A DNA stretch of 64,000 nucleotides from CALRQJ02 sp943370285 (GCA_943370285.1 CALRQJ020000012.1:1-64000); one strand, 5' to 3'. Shown: positions 54,634 through 63,873, numbered from the stretch's first letter. Made by a program: numbers and translations. Notes: generated from the letters alone by a model not told the origin.

Positions 54634-56448
54634 ATGGATAAATTTATTGTATCGGCCAGGAAATATCGTCCTCAAAACTTTAATACAGTTGTGGGTCAAT
54701 CTCATATTACCACAACGCTAAAAAATGCCATCAAGAATAACCAATTGGCACATGCATTTTTGTTCTGCGGACCAAGAGGTGTTGGTAAAACAACCTGTGC
54801 AAGAATTTTAGCTAAAACAATCAACTGTCAAAACCAAACGCCTGAAGGCGAAGCCTGCAATACTTGTACAAGTTGTATTTCTTTTGATCAAGGTTCATCT
54901 TTAAATATTCATGAATTAGATGCGGCAAGTAATAACTCGGTAGATGATATTAGAGCATTAGTTGAGCAAGTTAGATTTGCACCCCAAGCCGGAAAATATA
55001 AAGTGTACATAGTAGACGAGGTACACATGCTAAGTGCCTCCGCTTTTAATGCATTTCTAAAAACATTAGAAGAGCCGCCATCTTATGCCATTTTTATTCT
55101 AGCTACAACAGAGAAACATAAAATTTTACCAACTATTTTATCTCGTTGTCAAATTTTTGATTTCAAACGAATTACTACCAACGATACCGTTGAACATTTA
55201 GACGAAATTGTAGGAAAGGAAGATATAAAGGCCGAGAAAGCAGCCTTGCAACTGATTGCTCAAAAGAGCGAAGGTTGTATGAGAGACTCGCTGAGTATTT
55301 TAGATAAGATTGTAAGTTTTACGAATGGTGTAGTTACCTATCAAAATACTTTAGAACACCTGAACATCTTAGATCATGATTATTATTTTAAGCTGTTGGA
55401 GCATATGATGAACCAAGATATGGCCGCAGCTTTAGTTTTGTTTGATGAGATTAATAGAAAAGGATTTGAAGGTGATTCGGTGCTGAATGGCTATGCCGAA
55501 TTTATACGAAATGTGTTGGTTTGTAAGGATAGTAGAGCCGCTGCTTTATTAGATGTAGTAGAAGGGATGCAGTCAAAATACATAGCAGTAGCCGCAGCTA
55601 CAGATGCTGCCTATTTGGTAAGTGCACTCAACGTTTTGAATGAAACCGAAATCAACTATAAAATGGCCCGCAACAAAAGGTTGCATATAGAAATGGCTTT
55701 GATAAAGTTGAGTTTTTTGAAACAAGCTATTGATTTAACGTATGATAATAATACCGGATCGATAGTTAAAAAAAAACGAGTAGCGGGTCCGATAGCGTAT
55801 AAAGAAAGACCCGTTGAATCAGTACAAATTACACAAAACACAGCTAAGCAAGCTCCATCCTTAACCATACAATCACCGCTTGCAAAAACTACGGTTGCAC
55901 CACAACCACCTGTTGCACCAACCGTTCAGGCGAAAACCAATGCTCCAACTGCTACAACGCAGGTAAGTTCTGCAATGCCGCAAACCAATGGAACAAAGAA
56001 AAATCTGCTGCAAGCGTTGAGAGAACAATATGGTGATCAATATGTGATTGAAGAGGTAAAAGAAGCTGCAGCATTAGATGATAGCGGATTGAAAAGTATT
56101 TGGGAAAATTATACCGAAGGTTTGAAGCAACAACAAAAGCATGCTTTGGTTACTGCTTTTAATCTGGCAAAATGGTATATTGACGATGATAATCACTTTA
56201 CAGTTACGGTAGATTCAACCATACAGCAAAAATTTATTGAACAAGAAAAAAGAGATGTGCTAGAACTGTTATGGAAGCACTACAATAATCGGGCAATTAT
56301 GTTTACTGTAAAAGTAGATGAAACTGTACAAATTGCTATACCAAAAGAAACGACGCTTAATTCTCGAGATAGATATGAAAAATTGATTACGCAATATCCA
56401 CTCATCAAAGAATTAAGAGAGAAGCTTAAAATGGAAATTGATTATTAA
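54634..56448 (+). CDS. dnaX: DNA polymerase III subunit gamma/tau
   Basis: DnaX is the ATPase of the replication clamp loader. Residues 1-370 contain Walker A GPRGVGKTT (46-54), the zinc cysteines of CQNQTPEGEACNTCTSC (about 66-82), DEVHML (about 128) and the sensor SRC (about 169). A Pro/Thr/Ala/Gln-rich linker (about 400-450) is followed by a domain like tau's C-terminus. The A9 run and stem-loop at 55768-55816 should produce a shorter gamma-like form of about 389 residues. The length of 604 residues is usual for Bacteroidota. Confidence 0.95.
   Translation: MDKFIVSARKYRPQNFNTVVGQSHITTTLKNAIKNNQLAHAFLFCGPRGVGKTTCARILAKTINCQNQTPEGEACNTCTSCISFDQGSSLNIHELDAASNNSVDDIRALVEQVRFAPQAGKYKVYIVDEVHMLSASAFNAFLKTLEEPPSYAIFILATTEKHKILPTILSRCQIFDFKRITTNDTVEHLDEIVGKEDIKAEKAALQLIAQKSEGCMRDSLSILDKIVSFTNGVVTYQNTLEHLNILDHDYYFKLLEHMMNQDMAAALVLFDEINRKGFEGDSVLNGYAEFIRNVLVCKDSRAAALLDVVEGMQSKYIAVAAATDAAYLVSALNVLNETEINYKMARNKRLHIEMALIKLSFLKQAIDLTYDNNTGSIVKKKRVAGPIAYKERPVESVQITQNTAKQAPSLTIQSPLAKTTVAPQPPVAPTVQAKTNAPTATTQVSSAMPQTNGTKKNLLQALREQYGDQYVIEEVKEAAALDDSGLKSIWENYTEGLKQQQKHALVTAFNLAKWYIDDDNHFTVTVDSTIQQKFIEQEKRDVLELLWKHYNNRAIMFTVKVDETVQIAIPKETTLNSRDRYEKLITQYPLIKELREKLKMEIDY
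55768..55816 (+). other. probable programmed frameshift signal in dnaX
   Basis: Nine A (55768-55776) encode Lys379-381. After a 4-nt spacer, TAGCGGGTC (55781-55789) pairs with GACCCGTTG (55808-55816) in a 9-bp stem (two G-T pairs at the base plus one more). A -1 shift reads eight codons and stops at TAA 55800; deletion of one A stops at TAG 55781. Both make a product ending at the end of the ATPase core, as in E. coli and Thermus dnaX. Confidence 0.7.
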
Positions 56449-56493
56449 AAGGGTAAAGCAGATTTGTTTTTTTACCACTAACCCAAAACGCTT

Positions 56494-57369
56494 ATGAAAC
56501 GTTTAGTTTACCTTGTTATGATGCTGTTATCAGTTGTATTGCTGTTGAACTGCAAAAAGAAAAATGCCGATCCACCCAAGTTATTAATCAACGGAATTGA
56601 TGACAGCACCATTCTAAATATTAATACAACTGTAAATTTAACATCAAACGTACCAGCAGATTGGAGTATAAACAAAGCAGTTGGCGGAACGATTAATGCG
56701 TCCAATCAATTTATATCCGGCACATCAGATGGTGTTTATTTCATCAAAGCAAAAAACAAGGTAAATGCCAATGATAGTGTGATGCGTTTGGTAATTGTTA
56801 CCAAACATGCTAATCTGTTTAACTTAATGAAGAGCGGCGGCTACGTGATGTCTTTTCGCCATGCCAATGCATCAACAGGTAGTGATCAACTAAATTCTAC
56901 TACACCATTTTGGTGGAAGAGTTGTGACCCGGCCTTGGCTCGTCAAATCACCAATCCTATTGGCTATGCTCAAAGTGATAGTACCGGAAAATCTTTAAGA
57001 GTACTTCGATTGCCCATAGACACTATGATGACAAGTGAATACTGTCGCTGTAAACAAACAGTTGAATATTTTAATATTGGAATGGGTACAACAATTCCTA
57101 TTAAAGAATATCAGCAACTTACTTATTATGTCTACGATGAAGCCAATCGTTACAATAACTCTATGAATTTATATGCTTCTAGGTCTATCAATTCAAAAAA
57201 TTATATTGCATCAACACATGCCGGATTTTCATCAACACCAACACCTGCACCAATGGCTACTTTAAATTGGGGCGATTGTGCAGTGTTTAAATTGAATGCC
57301 GGCGGTGCTGCACCTACATATATTTCCACAATAACAGTAGATGATTGGATGAAACTAGCTCGTCGCTAA
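56494..57369 (+). CDS. lipoprotein with Ig-like segment and histidine phosphatase-like domain
   Basis: The 291-residue product has a lipoprotein signal (lipobox LLLNC, Cys at about 20) followed by KKK. Residues about 28-105 are beta-rich and Ig-like (LNINTTVNLTSNVPADWSIN). From about 110 on, the protein looks like the histidine phosphatase superfamily: GGYVMSFRHANAS (RHA motif, as in SixA-like members), TSEYCRC with following helix, and STHAGF for the second catalytic His. Enzyme activity is thus possible but not certain. It stands 45 nt after dnaX. Confidence 0.72.
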   Translation: MKRLVYLVMMLLSVVLLLNCKKKNADPPKLLINGIDDSTILNINTTVNLTSNVPADWSINKAVGGTINASNQFISGTSDGVYFIKAKNKVNANDSVMRLVIVTKHANLFNLMKSGGYVMSFRHANASTGSDQLNSTTPFWWKSCDPALARQITNPIGYAQSDSTGKSLRVLRLPIDTMMTSEYCRCKQTVEYFNIGMGTTIPIKEYQQLTYYVYDEANRYNNSMNLYASRSINSKNYIASTHAGFSSTPTPAPMATLNWGDCAVFKLNAGGAAPTYISTITVDDWMKLARR

Positions 57370-57434
57370 ACTGTAGGAATTCAAAACTTGTTAAGCCTTT
57401 TTAGTTGCTTATCTTGTACTATTAATTTTTGTTT

Positions 57435-58496
57435 ATGGCTATTGAAAATGATACATCTTGTGTAATACTAACCAACCTTTGGTATGTTGCTTTTCATAGC
57501 AGCGAATTGAAGAAAGGGAAATTATTGCCGAAAGAAATAGCAGGAGAAAAGATTGTTTTTGGAAGATCAAATGAAGATAAACCATTTGCATTAAAAGATA
57601 ATTGTCCACATAGAGGTGTGCCACTTTCTTGTGGTTGGTTTAATGGCGATACAATTCAATGTTGTTATCATGGATGGATTTTTGATACCAATGGCACATG
57701 TAAAGAAATACCTGCATTAGCGCCAGATACTAATATTCAAGTAAATAAAATTAAAGTTAATCATTATCCATGCGAAGAGGTTAGTGGAATCGTCTGGATT
57801 TATATCCCCGAAAAAAAAATTGGTAATAACGACACCATTCCTCCTGTGCCTAATACTATTCTTTCAACGGATATAAAATTTTGGCATGTAGAAAAAGCTG
57901 TACTGCCTTGCAATATTGACCATTCTGTTATCGGCTTGATAGATCCGGCACATGTAACCTTTGTTCACCAGGCTTGGTTTTGGCGGTCAAAAAAATCTTT
58001 GCGGATAAAAGAAAAACATTTTGAACCAACACCGCATGGTTTTAAAATGGCCCGCCATGCACCATCCACTAATTCAAAAGGTTACAAGGTCTTAAAAGGT
58101 GGTACATCTACCGAAATTGAATTTCAAATTCCGGGCATAAGAATTGAACATATTAAAGTGGGTGAGAAGGATGAAGTGATATCAATTACCACACTTACTC
58201 CTTTGAATAACGGAGAAACGGAAATCAACCAATTTTTTTATACCTCATTAAAGATTGCTAGATTGTTTTGGATACCATTAAAAAAATTAGGCAAAACATT
58301 TATTGGTCAAGATGTTGCCGTGTTCAAAAAATTGCAAGTTGGGTTAGCTACAAATCCTAATTTGATGTTGGTAGGCGAACCTGATACCCAAGCCCGTTGG
58401 TACTATGAAATCAAAAAACAATGGGTAAAGGCACAACAAGAAAATCGACCATTCGAGAATCATATCAAACCACAAGTGTTACATTGGGTAACATAG
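57435..58496 (+). CDS. Rieske [2Fe-2S] non-heme iron oxygenase, alpha-subunit type
   Basis: The roughly 353-residue protein has a Rieske cluster site CPHRG...CCYHGW (about 57-80) in the N-terminal part and a catalytic-domain iron site in NIDHSVIGLIDPAHVTFVHQ (about 160-180, Asp and two His). It should add oxygen to or demethylate a hydrophobic ring compound, and needs electrons from a reductase and ferredoxin that are not encoded nearby. ATG 57435 is preferred to the TTG two codons before. The substrate is unknown. Confidence 0.88.
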   Translation: MAIENDTSCVILTNLWYVAFHSSELKKGKLLPKEIAGEKIVFGRSNEDKPFALKDNCPHRGVPLSCGWFNGDTIQCCYHGWIFDTNGTCKEIPALAPDTNIQVNKIKVNHYPCEEVSGIVWIYIPEKKIGNNDTIPPVPNTILSTDIKFWHVEKAVLPCNIDHSVIGLIDPAHVTFVHQAWFWRSKKSLRIKEKHFEPTPHGFKMARHAPSTNSKGYKVLKGGTSTEIEFQIPGIRIEHIKVGEKDEVISITTLTPLNNGETEINQFFYTSLKIARLFWIPLKKLGKTFIGQDVAVFKKLQVGLATNPNLMLVGEPDTQARWYYEIKKQWVKAQQENRPFENHIKPQVLHWVT

Positions 58497-58513
58497 CCTA
58501 TTAATTAAGCGGC

Positions 58514-59278
58514 ATGGATTTTACAGCACTCAACCATTTCTTCGATCATATTTATGTGGTTACACTTAAAAGAGCTACCACACGGCAAGAACAAATTGCC
58601 AAACAATTGCATGGCTTAAACTTTCAGTTTTTTTTTGGTGCCGATAAAAATGATTTTTCTATTGAAGCTTTAAAGGCCAATGGTACTTATGATGAAGCAG
58701 CAGCTAAACATTGGCATCGTTACAATAAACCAATGAATGGTGGACAAATAGGTTGTAGTTGGAGTCATAGGCAAGTGTATGGAGATATGTTACGCAAAGG
58801 GTATCAACGCATATTGATTTTGGAAGATGATGTGTTTGTAAACGAAAAAGCCTTGCCGTTTTTTACTCAAATGATGGCTGAATTGCCAACAGACTGGGAG
58901 TTGTTGTATTTTGATTATTTGAAAAATACCAACACCAACTTTAGAACTGCAATAAAGCAAATGATTTATCACATACAACATGCCATTGGTGCATTAAAGT
59001 GGAATCACACTACCATAAATAATTTATACGCCAAACCATTTTCGACACATTTAAAAAAAGCCGGGTATCATATGTATACAAGTGCTTACGCCATCACAGC
59101 GCCGGCTGCTCAAAAATTGATGGCGCTGCAAACACCTATTGCTCATATTGCCGATCACTTACTGGCACATGCTATTACCAATAGTGTGATTAAGGGTTAC
59201 ATAGCTGTACCTAAATTGTTTGAACAAGAAAGCCAGACTACTGCGATGGAAAGCAGGGTTTCTTACGTAGAAGAATAA
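58514..59278 (+). CDS. glycosyltransferase family 25 protein
   Basis: The 254-residue protein has the GT25 pattern: YVVTLKRATTRQEQIAKQL near the N-terminus, NGGQIGCSWSHRQVYGDMLR (about 76-95) and ILILEDDVFVNEKALPFF (about 99-116) with the metal-binding EDDV. Such enzymes add galactose or related sugars to LPS or surface glycans in the cytoplasm. It starts 17 nt after the Rieske gene and is probably co-transcribed with it, though no shared pathway is evident. Confidence 0.88.
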   Translation: MDFTALNHFFDHIYVVTLKRATTRQEQIAKQLHGLNFQFFFGADKNDFSIEALKANGTYDEAAAKHWHRYNKPMNGGQIGCSWSHRQVYGDMLRKGYQRILILEDDVFVNEKALPFFTQMMAELPTDWELLYFDYLKNTNTNFRTAIKQMIYHIQHAIGALKWNHTTINNLYAKPFSTHLKKAGYHMYTSAYAITAPAAQKLMALQTPIAHIADHLLAHAITNSVIKGYIAVPKLFEQESQTTAMESRVSYVEE

Positions 59279-59378
59279 TGACTTTTTCAGTCAACTTGTC
59301 ATCTTTTTGGGCTTGACATGATTATTGCTTAGTTAATTGCCTGTTTATTTTCTTAGTTTTAATCACCAACACATTTGT

Positions 59379-61160
59379 ATGAAACTGCTCTTAAAATACC
59401 TTCAACCTTATCGTAACCTCATTTTTTTAGCCCTTTTTTTAGCGGCGGTAAATCAAACGTTCTCTTTATTCGATCCAATGATTTTTGGTTGGATTATAGA
59501 TGACTTTGCCAAACATCCATTTTTTCATGATGATAAATTAACTGTTGCTCGTAGCCAAGATGAATTTGTGTGGGGTGTGATGAAGTTATTACTATTACTA
59601 GTAGGTACTGCAATGGTGAGCCGAATTGCCAAAGCATTTCAAGATTATACGGTAAACGTTATTGTACAAAAATTTGGTGCTAAAATTTTTACAGATGGTT
59701 TGAAGCACTCTATGCGATTGCCTTATCAAGAATTTGAGGATCAACGCAGCGGAGAAACGCTTTCTATCTTAACAAAAGTTAGGGCCGATACAGAGAAGTT
59801 TATTGGTTATTTCATTAATGTGTTATTTGGTATTTTAGTAAGTGTAGTGTTTGTAAGCATTTATGCTACACAGAAACATTGGAGTATTGTGCCCACTTAT
59901 TTATGTGGGGCATTACTGATTGCTTTTGTAACAAACATACTCAGTAAAAAAATTAAGTTAATACAAAAGAATATTGTAAAAGAAACAACTGCACTTGCAG
60001 GCACTACTACCGAAAGTTTACGCAATATTGAATTGGTAAAAAGTTTGGGTTTAACAGAACAAGAAGTAAAGCGATTAAATACCAATACTTATAAAATTTT
60101 AGGGCTCGAATTGCGAAAAGTTAAAAGCATTCGTACGCTTAGTTTTATACAGGGTACCATGATTAATTTTTTACGACAGGTTATTACGTTTACGTTGTTG
60201 TATCTTATTTTTCAAAAAGCATTAACGGTTGGTGAATTGATTGCTTTGCAGTTTTATAGTTTCTTCATTTTTGGTCCCTTGCAAGAAATTGGTAGCATTA
60301 TTATGAGTTACAGAGAAGCAGAAGCTTCGTTGAATAATTTTCATGCATTGATGGAGAAAAAAGTGGAACCTAAACCCGAACATCCTAAGCAAGTAGGATT
60401 GATTGCTGAGTTGGAGTTTAATAATGTAGTGTTTCAGCATCAAACTGCACAATACAAAGCATTAGACGGCATTTCGTTTGATGTAAAAAAAGGCGAAACA
60501 ATTGCTTTTGTTGGCCCAAGTGGTGCCGGAAAAAGTACCCTAGTAAAATTATTGGTTGGTTTATACAGACAGCAAAGTGGCCATATTAAATACAATGGTA
60601 TTGATGGCGATGATATGGATTTTGATGAGTTAAGAAATCAAATTGGATTTGTTACCCAAGACACCCAATTGTTTGCCGGTACAATAAAAGAAAATCTATT
60701 ATTTGTTTGTCCTGACGCAACAGATGAAGATTTGAAAATGGCAATGCATAAAGCAAGTTGTGATAATTTATTATCAAGGGCGGAGAACGGATTAGAAACT
60801 GTTATTGGAGAAGGCGGGTTAAAGTTAAGTGGCGGTGAAAAACAAAGATTGAGTATTGCAAGGGCACTGTTACGTCATCCTAATTTATTGATTTTTGATG
60901 AAGCTACTTCTGCATTGGATAGTATTACCGAAGAAGAAATTACCAATACGATTAGAACGATATCTGCCGAAAAAGAACAAATTACGGTAATGATTGCCCA
61001 CCGATTAAGTACGATTATGCATGCCGATCGAATTTATGTGTTAGAAAAAGGACAAGTGGTTGAAACCGGTAGTCATGCTAACTTATTAGCCGAGAAAGGA
61101 TTGTACTATGCCATGTGGCGTCAACAAATTGGTGAACGAAAAGTATTGGCTAAAGTATAA
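59379..61160 (+). CDS. ABC transporter, fused permease and ATPase (exporter type)
   Basis: The 593-residue half-transporter has a six-helix membrane domain (about 1-320) and an ATPase domain with Walker A GPSGAGKST, signature LSGGEKQRLSIARALLRHPN, Walker B LLIFDEATSALD and the H-loop MIAHRLST. It is of the MsbA/lipid-drug exporter type and works as a dimer. I start at ATG 59379 (MKLLLKYLQPYRNL); the longer frame has no support. A TAGTTTTA box (59354-59361) upstream may be its -7 element. Confidence 0.93.
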   Translation: MKLLLKYLQPYRNLIFLALFLAAVNQTFSLFDPMIFGWIIDDFAKHPFFHDDKLTVARSQDEFVWGVMKLLLLLVGTAMVSRIAKAFQDYTVNVIVQKFGAKIFTDGLKHSMRLPYQEFEDQRSGETLSILTKVRADTEKFIGYFINVLFGILVSVVFVSIYATQKHWSIVPTYLCGALLIAFVTNILSKKIKLIQKNIVKETTALAGTTTESLRNIELVKSLGLTEQEVKRLNTNTYKILGLELRKVKSIRTLSFIQGTMINFLRQVITFTLLYLIFQKALTVGELIALQFYSFFIFGPLQEIGSIIMSYREAEASLNNFHALMEKKVEPKPEHPKQVGLIAELEFNNVVFQHQTAQYKALDGISFDVKKGETIAFVGPSGAGKSTLVKLLVGLYRQQSGHIKYNGIDGDDMDFDELRNQIGFVTQDTQLFAGTIKENLLFVCPDATDEDLKMAMHKASCDNLLSRAENGLETVIGEGGLKLSGGEKQRLSIARALLRHPNLLIFDEATSALDSITEEEITNTIRTISAEKEQITVMIAHRLSTIMHADRIYVLEKGQVVETGSHANLLAEKGLYYAMWRQQIGERKVLAKV

Positions 61161-61230
61161 GGTAGATGTATATTTTATGCTGTTAATAATTTGTTGAACA
61201 AATTTAAAGCTACACATCTATTGAAGTCTA

Positions 61231-61238
61231 TACATTTG
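61231..61238 (+). promoter_or_regulatory. -7 promoter element upstream of the cobalamin riboswitch
   Basis: TACATTTG matches TAnnTTTG. Transcription from about 61245 would include the whole riboswitch and end in a 5' leader of nearly 390 nt before btuB. Confidence 0.55.
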
Positions 61239-61267
61239 CAACGGATTTGGTTCTGCGTAATAAAAGG

Positions 61268-61432
61268 ATGCTAGTAGTGCAGCAGTACAAGAGTGCGACG
61301 CAACGGCTGTTTCATAGCAATACAACTGTTGGTTACAACATTTTATTACAAAGATTAAAAGGGAATCCTGTTAAATTCAGGAGCTATCCCCGTAGCTGTA
61401 AAGTCCCCCGAAATATTCGGGTAACAAGTTAA
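61268..61432 (+). CDS. possible leader ORF overlapping the riboswitch
   Basis: An ATG at 61268 opens a 54-codon frame (MLVVQQYKSATQRLFHSN...) that runs into the riboswitch aptamer and ends inside it. It is rich in Arg, Lys and Gln and has no recognised family. Part after about 61330 is aptamer sequence, so only the first 20 codons could be under protein selection. It may be chance; ribosomes on it would disturb aptamer folding. Confidence 0.2.
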   Translation: MLVVQQYKSATQRLFHSNTTVGYNILLQRLKGNPVKFRSYPRSCKVPRNIRVTS

Positions 61433-61508
61433 ACTCCATGCCACTGTAGGTTTTACGGGAAGGCTTTTAACTTGTGACTGAGCCAGAAGACCTGCCAAAA
61501 CCAAACAG
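61326..61508 (+). ncRNA. cobalamin riboswitch
   Basis: The aptamer has all core elements in order: AAAGGGAATCC (61358-), AGGAGCTATCCCCGTAGCTGTAA, TGCCACTGTAGG, CGGGAAGGC and the B12 box AGCCAGAAGACCTGCC (61481-61496). The closing stem P1 is TTGGTT (61329-61334) with AACCAA (61499-61504), extended by CTG/CAG beyond a bulge. It stands 124 nt before the BtuB-like receptor gene and should lower its expression when cobalamin is plentiful. No obvious terminator lies between it and the ATG, so control of translation is more likely. Confidence 0.93.
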
Positions 61509-61631
61509 AAACCATTGAGCTTTCGGGTGAAAGGCTACAGGTGCATCGGTTTTGCTGTAGCAAAGCTTTTACATCTTTATCTCTTATTCCATCGAAGGTT
61601 CATATTCAATCAATTTTTAAACCGATTGTGT

Positions 61632-63563
61632 ATGAGCAAAAAATTAACCTCATCAGCCTTGTTGTTACTTGGCAGTATCGCTGTAGCAAAAGCACAGCAA
61701 AAAGATTCTACCGTCAATGTATTAGACGATGTAATTGTAACGGCAACAAAACAACCACAAAAGCAAAGTACTACCGGCAAAGTAGTGACAGTAATTACGA
61801 AAGCCCAAATTGAAAAAAGTGGTGGTAAATCAGTTGCGCAACTGTTAAATGAACAAGCCGGTGTTACTGTTAACGGTGCATTTAATAATGCCGGAAATGT
61901 GCAAACTGTTTATATGAGAGGTGGCTCTCAGGGTCGTGTACTTATTTTGATGGATGGAATTCCGGTAAACGATCCATCGGCTATTAACAATGAATTTGAC
62001 ATTAATTTATTTTCTATTAATGATGTTGAACGAATAGAAGTTTGTCGTGGTGCTCAATCTACTTTATACGGTAGCGATGCTGTTGCCGGCGTAATTAATA
62101 TCATCACTATTAAACCGGATGCTAAAAAGCTGTTGAATATGAAATCAACCATTAGCGGTGGTAGTTTTGGAACGTTGCGTGGCAATGTACAAGTGTATGG
62201 AAAGCAAGATAAGTTGAGTTATTCAGTACGTTATGCCAAATTAAAAACAGCCGGGTTTTCATCGGCATATGATTCTACCGGTGTTAGAAATTATGATAAT
62301 GATCATTACGATGGTAATGTAACTAATGCTCAATTAATGTATCAACTTACGCCAAAATTAGCTATTAGAACATTTGCTATGTACAGTCAGTATAAGGCAG
62401 ATATTGATGCCGGTGTATTTGCCGATGAGAAAGATTATTACATTAATAATAATAATTTTATTACTGGGGCCGGTTTCAGTTTTAAAGATGGCATTGTATC
62501 CTTAACCGGTAATTACCAGTATAGTCATTTAAATCGTACTTATCGAAATGATAGTGCTTTTAAAACATCAACCATTTTTGAAAACAATCATTATTATGGT
62601 AAAACGCAATTTGCTGAATTGTATGCTAGTATTCAGTTAGGTAAAGGTTTTACCTTATTGCAAGGAGCTGATTATCGTTACAGTTCTTACAACCAAGATT
62701 TTTTCTCGGTAAGTGGATTTGGTCCTTATGCTAGTAAATTTAGAGACACATCTCTTAGCCAAACTTCTTTATATGCTTCCTTGTTTTTTACTAATGCTAA
62801 TAAGAAGTTGAATATTGAAGTAGGTGGTAGATTAAATACTCATAGTAGATACGGTAGTAACTATACCTATACATTTAATCCGTCCTATGCTTTTGATAAT
62901 CATTGGAGAGTATTTGCCAGTGTGGCAAGTGGTTTTAAAGCACCTACTTTGTTTCAGTTAAGTATCAATCCTAAATTATTGGCAGAAGAATCTGTGAATT
63001 ATGAAGCAGGACTGCAATACCAAAAAGGAAAAGTGAATACCCGTTTGGTAGCTTTCGACAGAGTAATTGACAATGGAATTGATTATAACTACATAACGTT
63101 TAAATATTTCAACTACGTAAGACAAGTAGTGAAAGGAATCGAATATGAATTGGTAGTTAAGCCTATTGAGAAATTATCTATTAGTGCGAATTACACCTAT
63201 TTGTCGGCCGAAGAAGAAACACAAAATAGAATTACGGTAAAAGATACGGTAACGTATACATATTTGTTACGCAGACCGGCTCATAATTTAAATATCAACA
63301 CAGGATTTCAGATCAACAATAAATTGTTTGCATCTGTAAGTGGTAAGTATGTAAGTAGCCGTTTTGATGTAGGTGGTTATAAAAAAGCAGATGTAAAGTT
63401 GGACGATTATTTTCTACTTGGGGCTTATGCTGAGTATATTCATAATGACCATGTGAAAATATTTGCTGATGCTCAAAACATTAGTGGTAAAACATTCTTC
63501 GATATTCGAGGGTACAATGCAGTACCATTTATGATTAATACCGGTATTACGATTAATTGGTAA
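61632..63563 (+). CDS. btuB: TonB-dependent vitamin B12 receptor, BtuB-like
   Basis: The 643-residue outer membrane receptor has a signal peptide (MSKKLTSSALLLLGSIAVAKA), a TonB box DDVIVTATK (about 30), a plug domain with VYMRGGSQGRVLILMDGIPV (about 93) and VERIEVCRGAQSTLYGSDAV (about 133), and a 22-strand type barrel ending in a C-terminal W (NTGITINW). The cobalamin riboswitch upstream gives the substrate: a corrinoid. I start at ATG 61632, after the riboswitch; the longer frame begins in it. Confidence 0.93.
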   Translation: MSKKLTSSALLLLGSIAVAKAQQKDSTVNVLDDVIVTATKQPQKQSTTGKVVTVITKAQIEKSGGKSVAQLLNEQAGVTVNGAFNNAGNVQTVYMRGGSQGRVLILMDGIPVNDPSAINNEFDINLFSINDVERIEVCRGAQSTLYGSDAVAGVINIITIKPDAKKLLNMKSTISGGSFGTLRGNVQVYGKQDKLSYSVRYAKLKTAGFSSAYDSTGVRNYDNDHYDGNVTNAQLMYQLTPKLAIRTFAMYSQYKADIDAGVFADEKDYYINNNNFITGAGFSFKDGIVSLTGNYQYSHLNRTYRNDSAFKTSTIFENNHYYGKTQFAELYASIQLGKGFTLLQGADYRYSSYNQDFFSVSGFGPYASKFRDTSLSQTSLYASLFFTNANKKLNIEVGGRLNTHSRYGSNYTYTFNPSYAFDNHWRVFASVASGFKAPTLFQLSINPKLLAEESVNYEAGLQYQKGKVNTRLVAFDRVIDNGIDYNYITFKYFNYVRQVVKGIEYELVVKPIEKLSISANYTYLSAEEETQNRITVKDTVTYTYLLRRPAHNLNINTGFQINNKLFASVSGKYVSSRFDVGGYKKADVKLDDYFLLGAYAEYIHNDHVKIFADAQNISGKTFFDIRGYNAVPFMINTGITINW

Positions 63564-63573
63564 AACCTTGTTT

Positions 63574-63789
63574 ATGCCGCTTCATGAAATGAAACAATGT
63601 GTTCGTTGTAACAAGCACTTCGAATGTAAAGTTGGCAATGTAACGGAATGTCAATGTAATCAGATTCAGTTAACGTATGAAGAGCAATCTTATATCGAAA
63701 GTAAGTTTACAGATTGTTTATGTATCGATTGTTTATACCTATTGCGTTATGAAGCTAAAATAGCGCAGGCAAAAAGTAGAAACCAATAA
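63574..63789 (+). CDS. cysteine-rich CWC family small protein
   Basis: The 71-residue protein has Cys in the pattern CVRCNKHFEC...CQCNQ...CLCIDCL, close to the cysteine-rich CWC family, which probably binds a metal. It is cytoplasmic (no signal). It starts 10 nt after btuB and precedes a terminator, so it should be expressed with btuB under the same cobalamin control. Function is unknown. Confidence 0.8.
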   Translation: MPLHEMKQCVRCNKHFECKVGNVTECQCNQIQLTYEEQSYIESKFTDCLCIDCLYLLRYEAKIAQAKSRNQ

Positions 63790-63818
63790 ATAGGCGTTTC
63801 CATTTTAATAACTTTATT

Positions 63819-63847
63819 AAGCCGGCTTGCAAAAGCCGGTTTTTTAT
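63819..63847 (+). terminator. terminator of the btuB unit
   Basis: CCGGCTT (63822-63828) pairs with AAGCCGG (63833-63839) over GCAA, extended by AAG/TTT, and is followed by TTTTTT. Confidence 0.9.
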
Positions 63848-63873
63848 TGCTTCTTTGCAAAAACTGTAGCACC

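Noticed and set aside
61515..61631. Upstream extension of btuB (39 codons)
   Set aside because: It starts next to the riboswitch aptamer and lacks a signal peptide; the ATG at 61632 is followed at once by a good one.
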